Shown here: piece by piece, positions 1 through 6,686 of the stretch
How the letters are laid out: each line of letters begins with the position of its first letter
How positions within the stretch are numbered: position 1 is the stretch's first letter
Assembly (NCBI GenBank): GCA_036732565.1
Contig: DAINCF010000059.1
Span: forward strand, 1 to 20,170
Source: JAIVJN01 sp036732565
Lineage (GTDB): Bacteria > Acidobacteriota > Vicinamibacteria > Vicinamibacterales > UBA2999
Reading direction: 5' to 3'
DNA: 20,170 bases
Made by a program: the position numbers and the translations under genes
The notes under the pieces: generated by a model
What the model was told of the DNA's origin: nothing
What the model saw: only the letters and a program-made list of their open reading frames with translations
Databases searched by the model: none

Positions 1-1
1 G

Positions 2-1255
2 TCACGGCGCCGCGAGCGCGGCGCGGAGCACGCGCGCGAAGCCGCGTGGACGAGATTCGGTGATCACCACGTTCGGTGTGGCATGCCAGCTCGCACAGGC
101 TCGCAGAGCCGCTGCCAGCGCGGCGGCAAACCCCTCGGTCGGAACGGTGTCGGCCTCGAGGTAGAGGCGCTTGACCTCGAACACGCGATCGGCCCGATGG
201 GCCTTGGCATCGAGCCGTCCAACCAATCGCCCGCCGTGCAGGATCGGCAGCACGTAGTAACCGTACTGCCGTTTCGGCTCCGGCACATAGCATTCGATGC
301 GGTAGTCGAAGCCGAACATCGTGGCGACGCGCTCCCGATCCCAGACGACCGGATCGAACGGCGACAGCAACGCCGTGTGCGTCGCGCGCAGGCGGTCCTT
401 CGCGGCCAACGCGGCGATCTTCGCGTGATCGCAGTGAACATAACCCGGCCGCGTCCATCCCTCCACGTCGACGCGTGTGAGCTCGCCATTGCCGACGAGC
501 GAATCGAGGTCCGCGTCCTTGAGTCGTCGACTCGTACGAAAGTAGTCGGAAATCCAACGAGCTTGCGTGATGCCAAGCGCGCGCACGGCCTGGACCGTGA
601 AGTGATGCTGCACCGCGTCATCGGTCAGGCTCGATTCGGCGCCGGCCCCCGCCGCCTGCGCGGCCGGCTTCGCCAGCACGCGCTCCCGCAGATCGTAGAC
701 GCGATGAAAGTTCTCGCGCCGCGTGATCATGAGATCGCCGAGCGCAAACAACGCCTCCAGCCACCGCTTCTCGGCCTTCCACCCCCACCAGCCGCCGGTT
801 CCGCCCCGCGTGCCCTCGAAATCAGCCGCTCTGACGGCTCCTTGATCGCGCACTCGATCCAGGAGCGCGTCCATCTTCTTCCCGTGGTAGCGCCGCATGT
901 GCCGTGCGTGGCGCATCGCCCAGAAGGTATAGCGGCCGCGCCAATGCTGGCGGTACCGCGCGTAGTCTTCGATCGGCGCGAACGAGGCGGCGTGCGACCA
1001 GCACTCGAAGATGACCCCCTCGGCGAGCAGCTCCTCCAGCCACTCCTGCCGGTACGCGCCGAGGCGCGAGTAGAGCACGAAGTAGGGGCTGCGCGCGACG
1101 ATGTGAATCGTGTCGATCTGCAGGACGCCCATCCGCCGAATGGCGGCGAGCAGGTCCTCTTTACGCGCGCGCCGGCGTGGGCGCGTCAGCAGTCCTTGGG
1201 CGGCCAGATGGATGAGACGCGCCTGTTGAGCTGTGAGCTGAATGGATTCCGGCAC
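2..1255 (-). CDS. YcaQ/AlkX-like winged-helix DNA glycosylase family protein
   Basis: A 417-residue member of the winged-helix DNA-binding family typified by E. coli YcaQ (AlkX), a glycosylase that removes bulky or crosslinked alkylated bases. Residues 42-50 read MGVLQIDTI and contain the Q-x-D triad (Q46, D48) that I recall as the catalytic signature of the AlkX subgroup. The following IVARSPYFVLYSRL stretch and the later SPFDPVVWDRER and GRLDAKAHR motifs are typical of the family. I place the start at the GTG at 1255, because the longer open frame runs back into the E1 gene. A GGGAGGGG tract sits upstream at 1269-1276, but the 13-base spacing is long. The gene follows the E1 stop by 20 bases, so co-transcription is likely. 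The frame ends with TGA at the left edge and appears complete. Family membership is firm; the DNA-repair substrate is inferred. Confidence 0.88.
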   Translation of the reverse strand: MPESIQLTAQQARLIHLAAQGLLTRPRRRARKEDLLAAIRRMGVLQIDTIHIVARSPYFVLYSRLGAYRQEWLEELLAEGVIFECWSHAASFAPIEDYARYRQHWRGRYTFWAMRHARHMRRYHGKKMDALLDRVRDQGAVRAADFEGTRGGTGGWWGWKAEKRWLEALFALGDLMITRRENFHRVYDLRERVLAKPAAQAAGAGAESSLTDDAVQHHFTVQAVRALGITQARWISDYFRTSRRLKDADLDSLVGNGELTRVDVEGWTRPGYVHCDHAKIAALAAKDRLRATHTALLSPFDPVVWDRERVATMFGFDYRIECYVPEPKRQYGYYVLPILHGGRLVGRLDAKAHRADRVFEVKRLYLEADTVPTEGFAAALAAALRACASWHATPNVVITESRPRGFARVLRAALAAP

Positions 1256-1275
1256 CGCGACTACGGTGCCCCTCC

Positions 1276-3438
1276 CTAGTAGGCGGCGATGTCGCGCACG
1301 GCCTGCAGGACATCGCCCCACTGCGGGAGGATGACCTCTTCGAGGTCCGGCGCGTACGCGACCGGGCAATCCATTGCCGCGACGCGCTTGATCGGCGCAT
1401 CGAGGTGGTCGAACAGCTCGTCACTGATGCGCGCGGCGATCTCGGCGCCGAAGCCGCAGGTCAGTTGATCCTCGTGCGCGATGATCACGCGGTTGGTCGA
1501 TTTGACGAGCGCCGCGATGCCGTCCCAGTCGTAGGGAATGATGGTGCGCAGATCGAAGACCGCGGCGCTGATACCGTCCTTCTCGGCCTGCTGGGCGGCG
1601 AGCAGCGAGCGCTGCACCAGCGCGCCCCACGTCAGGATGACGACGTCCGAGCCCTCGCGCCGCAGCGATCCCTTCCCGAACGGGATCATGAAGTCCGCGC
1701 CCGGATACCCGCCCTTGTTGTAGGTCTGGCGGTACAGGTGCTTGTGCTCGAGGAACAGCACCGGATCGTCGCAACGGATGGAGGTCCGCAGCAGCCCCGC
1801 CGCATCGACGGCGTTCGACGGGAAGACGATGCGAATCCCCGGGCAGTGCGCGAAGATGCTGACGCCAGACTGACTGTGATACGGGGCGCCGCCGCGGAGA
1901 TAGCCGCCAATCGGGACGCGCACGACCATCGGGCACGAGAAGTTGTTGCCCGATCGATAGCGCAGCATCGACATCTCGTCGCGCAACTGCATCATCGCCG
2001 GCCAGATGTAGTCGAAGAACTGGATCTCGACGACCGGCTTGATGCCGCGGGTGGCCATGCCGACCGCGCGCCCGATGATGTTGGCCTCGGCGAGCGGCGA
2101 GTTGAAGACCCGATCGGCGCCGAACTGCTTCTGGAGTCCGTGCGTCACCTTGAACACGCCGCCCTTGCCGGGCACGTGCGCCAACGCGTCCTCGCGGCTG
2201 GCATCCGCGACGTCCTCGCCGAAGACGACGATGCGTGGGCTGACGGCCATCTCGTCCTTCAGCGTGCGGTTGATGGCGGAGACCATCGTGTCCGGCTTGC
2301 CGTCGGCGCTGGCCGTCGTCTCGAACGCCGCGCTCGTCGGATCGACGTCGGGCGAGAATACGTACCAATCGGCGGTTTCGACCGATGGCTTCGGCGCGGC
2401 CAGCGCGGCATCGGTTGCCGCTTGGACCTCGCGATCGACATCCACCGCCATCGCCTCCAGCTCGCCCTCGGTGATGAGGCCTTCGGCCAGCAGGAACTGC
2501 TTCATCTTGAGGACGCAGTCCCGCTGCGCCTCGTCGGCCCGCTCCTGCGGCGTCTTGTAGAGCCGCTCATCGTCGGACAGCGAGTGGGAGTACGGCCGGG
2601 TGACCTTGGCGTGGACGAACGCCGGCTTCCGCTCTTGACGGACCCACGCCACCGCTTCGCGCAGCGTGCGGTAGCTCTCGAGAAAGTCGGTGCCGTCGCA
2701 GCGCAGGATCTTGAGGTTGGGGAACGACTCGACGAGCGCGGAGATGCTGCCGCCGGCGGTCTGCACTTCGACCGGCACCGAGATCGCGTAGCCGTTGTCC
2801 TCGACGAGGTAGAGCACCGGCGTGACGCGGGTGCACGCGGTGTTGAGCGATTCCCAGAATTCGCCTTCGCTGGTGGCGCCGTCGCCGATCGACATGTAGG
2901 TCACTTCGTCGGCGTGAAAGCGCGTGTCGCGATCGGGGATCTCGGCGACTCGCTCGTAGATCATGCCCGCTTCGGCGCAGCCGATCGCCTGTAAGGCCTG
3001 CGTGCCGGTGGGGCTACCCTGCGAGGGAATGTTGAGGGCTTTGTGCCCCCAGTGGGACGGCATCTGGCGGCCGCCGGAATTCGGATCGTCCTTGGCGCCG
3101 ACGGCGCCCAGCAGCATCTCGAGCGGCGTCATGCCGAGTGTCAGGCACAGCGCCCGGTCGCGATAGTAGGTGTAGAACCAGTCGTAACCCGGACGCAGGT
3201 GGAGGCCCGCGGCCGTCAGCACGGCTTCGTGCCCGGCGCCGCTGATCTGAAAGAAGATCTGGCTCTGATTCTTGAGCTGAATCTCCTTGTCGTCGATCCG
3301 GCGCGAGAGCAGCATCGTGCGGTAGGCACGCAGCAGGTCCTCACGCGTCAAACCTTCCCAGGCCTGGTCGCGCGCCGACACGGCGCTGGCCGACCCCTTC
3401 TGTGAGTGGGTGCCGTTGGCCACCGTCGATCCCTTCAT
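1276..3438 (-). CDS. Fused 2-oxoacid dehydrogenase E1, alpha and beta subunits in one chain
   Basis: A thiamine-diphosphate-dependent E1 that decarboxylates a 2-oxoacid and passes the acyl group to a lipoyl E2. The alpha part fills about residues 25-360: GAGHEA at 67-72, and the ThDP/Mg motif starting GDGATSEG at 185-192 and closing at N215 (EDNGYAIS). The beta part begins near residue 385, with the catalytic-type Glu in VFGED (E409), then GDR/FNSPLAE-type and GGAPYHSQS motifs. Alpha and beta are normally separate proteins; single-chain fusions of about 700 residues are known. The family includes branched-chain oxoacid (2-oxoisovalerate) and pyruvate-type enzymes, and sequence alone does not settle the substrate. 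No E2 or E3 gene is in the window. The start is ATG at 3438; GTG at 3423, preceded by AAGGGA, is an alternative. Its TATAAT box is only about 9 bases from the ATG, so the mRNA may be leaderless or nearly so. Confidence 0.93.
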   Translation of the reverse strand: MKGSTVANGTHSQKGSASAVSARDQAWEGLTREDLLRAYRTMLLSRRIDDKEIQLKNQSQIFFQISGAGHEAVLTAAGLHLRPGYDWFYTYYRDRALCLTLGMTPLEMLLGAVGAKDDPNSGGRQMPSHWGHKALNIPSQGSPTGTQALQAIGCAEAGMIYERVAEIPDRDTRFHADEVTYMSIGDGATSEGEFWESLNTACTRVTPVLYLVEDNGYAISVPVEVQTAGGSISALVESFPNLKILRCDGTDFLESYRTLREAVAWVRQERKPAFVHAKVTRPYSHSLSDDERLYKTPQERADEAQRDCVLKMKQFLLAEGLITEGELEAMAVDVDREVQAATDAALAAPKPSVETADWYVFSPDVDPTSAAFETTASADGKPDTMVSAINRTLKDEMAVSPRIVVFGEDVADASREDALAHVPGKGGVFKVTHGLQKQFGADRVFNSPLAEANIIGRAVGMATRGIKPVVEIQFFDYIWPAMMQLRDEMSMLRYRSGNNFSCPMVVRVPIGGYLRGGAPYHSQSGVSIFAHCPGIRIVFPSNAVDAAGLLRTSIRCDDPVLFLEHKHLYRQTYNKGGYPGADFMIPFGKGSLRREGSDVVILTWGALVQRSLLAAQQAEKDGISAAVFDLRTIIPYDWDGIAALVKSTNRVIIAHEDQLTCGFGAEIAARISDELFDHLDAPIKRVAAMDCPVAYAPDLEEVILPQWGDVLQAVRDIAAY

Positions 3439-3446
3439 GAGGCAAA

Positions 3447-3475
3447 ATTATAGCATCCGAAGCGGATGATATAAT
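3447..3475. promoter_or_regulatory. Symmetric divergent promoter for the E1 and cupin genes
   Basis: A 29-bp dyad centred on 3461. ATTATA (3447-3452) pairs with TATAAT (3470-3475), and CATCCG (3454-3459) pairs with CGGATG (3463-3468), leaving an AAG centre. Read to the right it gives TGATATAAT; read to the left it gives TGCTATAAT. Each is a consensus extended -10 element. The two TATAAT boxes are 17 bp apart, so each lies where the other promoter's -35 would be. This arrangement fits divergent transcription of the E1 gene (minus) and the cupin gene (plus). It could also bind a dimeric regulator. The promoter role is inferred; the symmetry is directly visible. Confidence 0.7.
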
Positions 3476-3560
3476 CCGCGAGACCCGCAGGACGAGGCCT
3501 GTTTACGGGCTCCAATCGCGTATACATCCGCTTCACGAACCACATCGAGAAGTGCCACGC

Positions 3561-3950
3561 ATGGACACACGAACCGTTCGACTGCACCGCTGGGACGAGA
3601 TCGCGCTCGAAAAAGTCACCGAGATGATCTCGCGCAAAATCGTCACCGGCGAGCGCGAGATGGTCGCGCAGATCTACTTGAAGCGTGGCGCGCTCGTGCC
3701 GATGCACAAGCACGAGAGCGAGCAGATGACCTACATCCTGCAAGGCGCCCTGCGGTTTCTGATCGACGGCGAAGAGATCACCGTGCGCGAGGGTGAGGTG
3801 CTGCACATCCCGTCCTGGGTGCCACATCAGGCCGAAGCCATCGAGGACACGTTCGAGATCGACATCTTCAGCCCGATCCGCCAGGACTGGCTGGACGGGA
3901 CGGACACCTACTTCCACGACAAGCCAACGGCGCGGCCGCAGGTCAAGTAA
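3561..3950 (+). CDS. Small cupin-domain protein
   Basis: A 129-residue single-domain cupin. Motif 1 is visible as G43, then H49-K-H51, with Gln55 where the metal-binding Glu usually sits, followed by G62. Motif 2 is G78, P84 and H89 (GEVLHIPSWVPH). The protein is therefore probably a metal-binding beta-barrel, either a small enzyme or a sensor of a small ligand; its substrate cannot be told. I chose ATG 3561 because GAGAAG lies 8 bases upstream; GTG at 3552 is possible but has no such site. It diverges from the E1 gene across the symmetric promoter, with a leader of about 80 bases, and converges on the rhomboid gene. The Glu-to-Gln change is common in this family and does not imply inactivity. 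Confidence 0.85.
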   Translation: MDTRTVRLHRWDEIALEKVTEMISRKIVTGEREMVAQIYLKRGALVPMHKHESEQMTYILQGALRFLIDGEEITVREGEVLHIPSWVPHQAEAIEDTFEIDIFSPIRQDWLDGTDTYFHDKPTARPQVK

Positions 3951-3960
3951 GGTGCGCGGC

Positions 3961-4065
3961 CGCGAGGTGCCTGGGTACCGAGGGTGCCTCGGTGCCTAAA
4001 GTGCCTGAGTGCACCACCTAGGCACTTAGGCACCTTAGGCACCTTAGGCACCCAGGCACCCAGGC
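3961..4065. repeat. GGTGCC-word imperfect inverted repeat between convergent genes
   Basis: The left arm (about 3965-4012) carries five plus-strand GTGCC words (three of them GGTGCC), and the right arm (about 4017-4065) carries five AGGCACC or AGGCACT words, their complement. Word spacing is 8-9 bases, and the arms can fold into a long, bulged stem around a short loop near ACCACC. It starts just after the cupin TAA and ends at the rhomboid TAG, so transcripts from both sides would end in or run through it. It probably acts as a bidirectional terminator or mRNA 3'-end stabiliser, but there is no T-run, so this is inference. Related words recur at 12223-12256. Confidence 0.75.
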
Positions 4066-4836
4066 CTAGTGAATATGTTTCTTCCAGTCGCTCTTCCACG
4101 CGTCGTCGTCGCGCCGCCCGCCTGAGTAGACGTCGAAGCGACTGCGCGCGCGGTTCATCTTCCACTTGAGCCAGCGGTAGCGCAGCTCGTCGAGTGGTCG
4201 GCCACGCAGCCCCCTCAAGTACAGATACCCGACGACGAGGCCGCCGAGGTGGGCGACATTGGCCACGCCGGATCCGCTCGAGCCCACCGACGACAGAAAC
4301 GCGATCGCGCCCATGATCATCACGAAGTACTTCACCGGAATCGGAATGATCATGTAGATGTAAATCAGTCGATTCGGAAAGTAGAGCGCGTACGCGAGCA
4401 GCACGCCGTAGACGGCGCCCGACGCACCGATCGTCACCGTGTTGTACATGCTGTCGGCGTACGGCAGCGGGCTGATCGACCACAGCAAGGTCGTCACGGC
4501 GGCCCCCACACCAGTGACGAAGTAGTACTTGGTGAAGAAGCGGGTGCCCCACATGCGCTCGAGCTCGGTGCCGAACATCCAGAGCATCAGCATGTTGATG
4601 AGGATGTGCCCGAAGCCGTTCGGATCGTGGAGAAACAGATAGGTGAACGGCTGCCATACCGCGAGGCCACCGAACACGTCGGCTGGAACCAGCCCGAGGC
4701 GTCTGATGATCTCCGGCACGATCATCGAGACCAGATAGGCGACGACGTTGGCGATGATCAAGATCTTGATCGCCGGCGTCATCGGACCCGGACCTAACGC
4801 ATAGGACAGCCCCGAAGCCCCTGGGTATCGCGCCAT
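4066..4836 (-). CDS. Rhomboid-family intramembrane serine protease
   Basis: A 256-residue polytopic membrane protein with the rhomboid catalytic dyad: Ser139 in TIGASGAVYG and His196 in VAHLGG. The amino-terminal half has the conserved HILINMLMLWMFG segment (H77, N81), which helps form the oxyanion site, and ELERMWG of the L1 loop. About six membrane helices are apparent. A basic, hydrophilic C-terminal tail follows residue 208. Rhomboids cut single-pass membrane proteins within or near the bilayer; the substrate here is unknown. ATG 4836 is taken as start. A TTG two codons upstream is possible, and neither has a good Shine-Dalgarno site. The TAG stop sits at the edge of the GGTGCC repeat. 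Confidence 0.93.
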   Translation of the reverse strand: MARYPGASGLSYALGPGPMTPAIKILIIANVVAYLVSMIVPEIIRRLGLVPADVFGGLAVWQPFTYLFLHDPNGFGHILINMLMLWMFGTELERMWGTRFFTKYYFVTGVGAAVTTLLWSISPLPYADSMYNTVTIGASGAVYGVLLAYALYFPNRLIYIYMIIPIPVKYFVMIMGAIAFLSSVGSSGSGVANVAHLGGLVVGYLYLRGLRGRPLDELRYRWLKWKMNRARSRFDVYSGGRRDDDAWKSDWKKHIH

Positions 4837-4888
4837 TGCCAATCGATCGTACTACAGCGAAGCTCCGCCAAGGTGGAAGACCCGATGT

Positions 4889-6139
4889 CTACGGTGAAAC
4901 GGGCCCCGCACTGATGGCGCCAGGCTCGCCGTCCGATTCGGCATCGGTGGACCCTGGGCCGGGCGTATCGGGCAGGCCCAGCGCCACCACAACTGCAGCG
5001 ATCGGTGCGGCGGCCACGACCATGAGCGCGCCGGCGAGCCCGAGACGGTCGGCCATCAGCCCAACCACAGGCACCATCAGCGCGCCGCTGCCCCAGGCGA
5101 AGCCCATCATCAGGGACGAGACGGTGGCGGAGCTCACCGGCGCGATTTGATGCGCGTAGGTGATGTTCACGGGCAACGTGGACTGCAGGAGAAAGCCGCC
5201 AAGGGACGCGACAATCGCCATGGTCCAGCCGTGCATCAGCGGGGCCGCGATCATGAACGGCACCGCCGCGGCCAGCGACCACATGATGACGAGACGGGCG
5301 CCGTACTTGTCGGCGACCGGCCCACCGAGGAACACGCCGACGCTGGTGCACAAGAGGTACACCGTGACGGCGAGGCTCGCCTCCGGCACGCTCATGCCGT
5401 CGGTGGTCAGCAGCACGGCCATGAACGTCGAGAAGCTATAGGCGCAGAACGTGCGCAAGACGACGATCAGGTAGAGCTTGGTCAGCGGCCTGGCGTAGGG
5501 CTTGAGCAGCGACCAGCTTCCCGCGGCGCCCTTGTTCGCTTCGCGCATCGGCGGCAGCAAACGCAGCGTGAACGCGAGCGCAATCAGGCCTGGGATGGCC
5601 ACGAGCCAGGACCACGCGAGGTCGAGGACCGCGATCGCCGGCGCGAAGATCACCGGCGCGAGCGAGAATCCGAGCTGGCCCCCGGTGATGTGCACCGACA
5701 TCGCCAGACCCTTGCGCTGACCGGACACTTCGTTGACCAGCGCGGCGGCCGGTGGATGAAAAGCGGCGCCGCCGAGTCCACCGACGAGCAGAATCATCGC
5801 GAGCATCGCCGGCGACGACGCCATGCCGATCGTGCTGAGCACGACGACCGAGAGCAACGGTCCGTAAACGAGCAGCACCCGTGGTCGCCAGCGATCGGCA
5901 AGCGCACCGAACCCGAGCTGCGAGACCGACGTCGCCAATTGAAAGCACATCGCCAGCGTGCCGACCATCGCAAGGCTCAGCTTCATCCGTGGAATCAGCA
6001 GAGGCAGCAGCGGCGCGAAGATGTTGTTGTAGGTGTCGACGATCAGATGGGTCGACGCCGTCGCGAGAACGGTCGGATGAAGGCCGAGCCGGCTGAAGAG
6101 CGCCGACCCGGCCGTACGTGATGAAGTGGCGGTGTCGAT
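4889..6139 (-). CDS. MFS transporter, fosmidomycin-resistance (Fsr)-like; start uncertain
   Basis: A major facilitator efflux-type protein of about 12 helices. Visible are the loop 2-3 motif GALADRWRPR, the FHPPAAALV segment typical of Fsr-like carriers, and the second-half equivalent GGPVADKYGAR. The substrate is unknown. The first ATG of the frame (5986) would drop most of helix 1: the upstream in-frame codons read THLIVDTYNNIFAPLLPLLI, a good first helix. No ATG, GTG or TTG occurs in that frame upstream. Candidates are AUC at 6139 with GGAG 8 bases before it (coordinate used here), CTG at 6157 overlapping the preceding gene's TGA as CTGA, or CTG 6046 inside the helix. A conservative annotation would be 4889-5986. 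It lies directly downstream of the small secreted protein gene and is probably in the same transcript. Confidence 0.82.
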   Translation of the reverse strand: MDTATSSRTAGSALFSRLGLHPTVLATASTHLIVDTYNNIFAPLLPLLIPRMKLSLAMVGTLAMCFQLATSVSQLGFGALADRWRPRVLLVYGPLLSVVVLSTIGMASSPAMLAMILLVGGLGGAAFHPPAAALVNEVSGQRKGLAMSVHITGGQLGFSLAPVIFAPAIAVLDLAWSWLVAIPGLIALAFTLRLLPPMREANKGAAGSWSLLKPYARPLTKLYLIVVLRTFCAYSFSTFMAVLLTTDGMSVPEASLAVTVYLLCTSVGVFLGGPVADKYGARLVIMWSLAAAVPFMIAAPLMHGWTMAIVASLGGFLLQSTLPVNITYAHQIAPVSSATVSSLMMGFAWGSGALMVPVVGLMADRLGLAGALMVVAAAPIAAVVVALGLPDTPGPGSTDAESDGEPGAISAGPVSP

Positions 6140-6153
6140 AGAACGGACTCCGA

Positions 6154-6654
6154 TCAGAACGTCAACGTCAACGGTACTCCAGGTCCACCGTTGGTGGACA
6201 TCGAGAAGCTGGCGGTCTTGAGAAAGGCCAACGAGCCCGTCGCCACCGTGACGTTGCCGAAGATAGTGATGCTGTTCGGATTCGGCCCGGAACCAGGCAC
6301 CGTTCCCACCATCGTGAGCGTGTCGAAGTGCGTCCCCACCGGTGCGTCGAGGCGGATCGTGATGGTCACCAGTGGCGTCGGATAGGGCGTGTTCGTCGCG
6401 CTCGAATTCACGAGACCGAACTCCTGGCGCATTACATAGGTGCCGATCGTGGCGCCCTCGAACAACACGTTGCCGACGGTGCTGCGAAGGACCTTGAACT
6501 CGTCGGTGGGTGGAAGCTGAACATCGACATCCCTGCTGGTGACCGGCACGAGTTGAATGGTTGCCGTCGCTGCCTCTGCGCGCTCGGCGCTGGAGAGGAA
6601 AAGGCCCACCGCGATCATCACTGCAACGCTCGCAGGACTGAGAGCAATCCGCAT
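6154..6654 (-). CDS. Small secreted protein of unknown function
   Basis: A 166-residue protein I do not recognise. Residues 1-28 are a clear Sec signal peptide (MRIAL, hydrophobic core MIAVGLFL, probable cleavage after AERAEA). The mature part is rich in Thr, Val, Ser and Gly with alternating hydrophobic residues, suggesting a beta-sandwich or other beta fold. It has no cysteines after the signal and no lipobox. The start is ATG 6654, supported by GGAGGA 5 bases upstream. It lies 32 bases after murJ and directly before the MFS gene, so all three may share an mRNA. Its TGA overlaps a possible CTG start of the MFS gene. A periplasmic or surface role is inferred from the signal peptide only. Confidence 0.8.
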   Translation of the reverse strand: MRIALSPASVAVMIAVGLFLSSAERAEAATATIQLVPVTSRDVDVQLPPTDEFKVLRSTVGNVLFEGATIGTYVMRQEFGLVNSSATNTPYPTPLVTITIRLDAPVGTHFDTLTMVGTVPGSGPNPNSITIFGNVTVATGSLAFLKTASFSMSTNGGPGVPLTLTF

Positions 6655-6686
6655 CGGTATCCTCCGGAAGGGGGGAGTCGAGTCTA

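Noticed and set aside
1405..2994. Plus-strand frame of 529 codons opposite the E1 gene
   Set aside because: Arg/Asp/His-rich shadow with no motif; typical of GC-rich coding sequence read in antisense.
3961..4065. Short-repeat cluster considered as a CRISPR array
   Set aside because: The words are only 6-9 bases, irregularly spaced and reversed at the centre, with no spacers and no cas genes.
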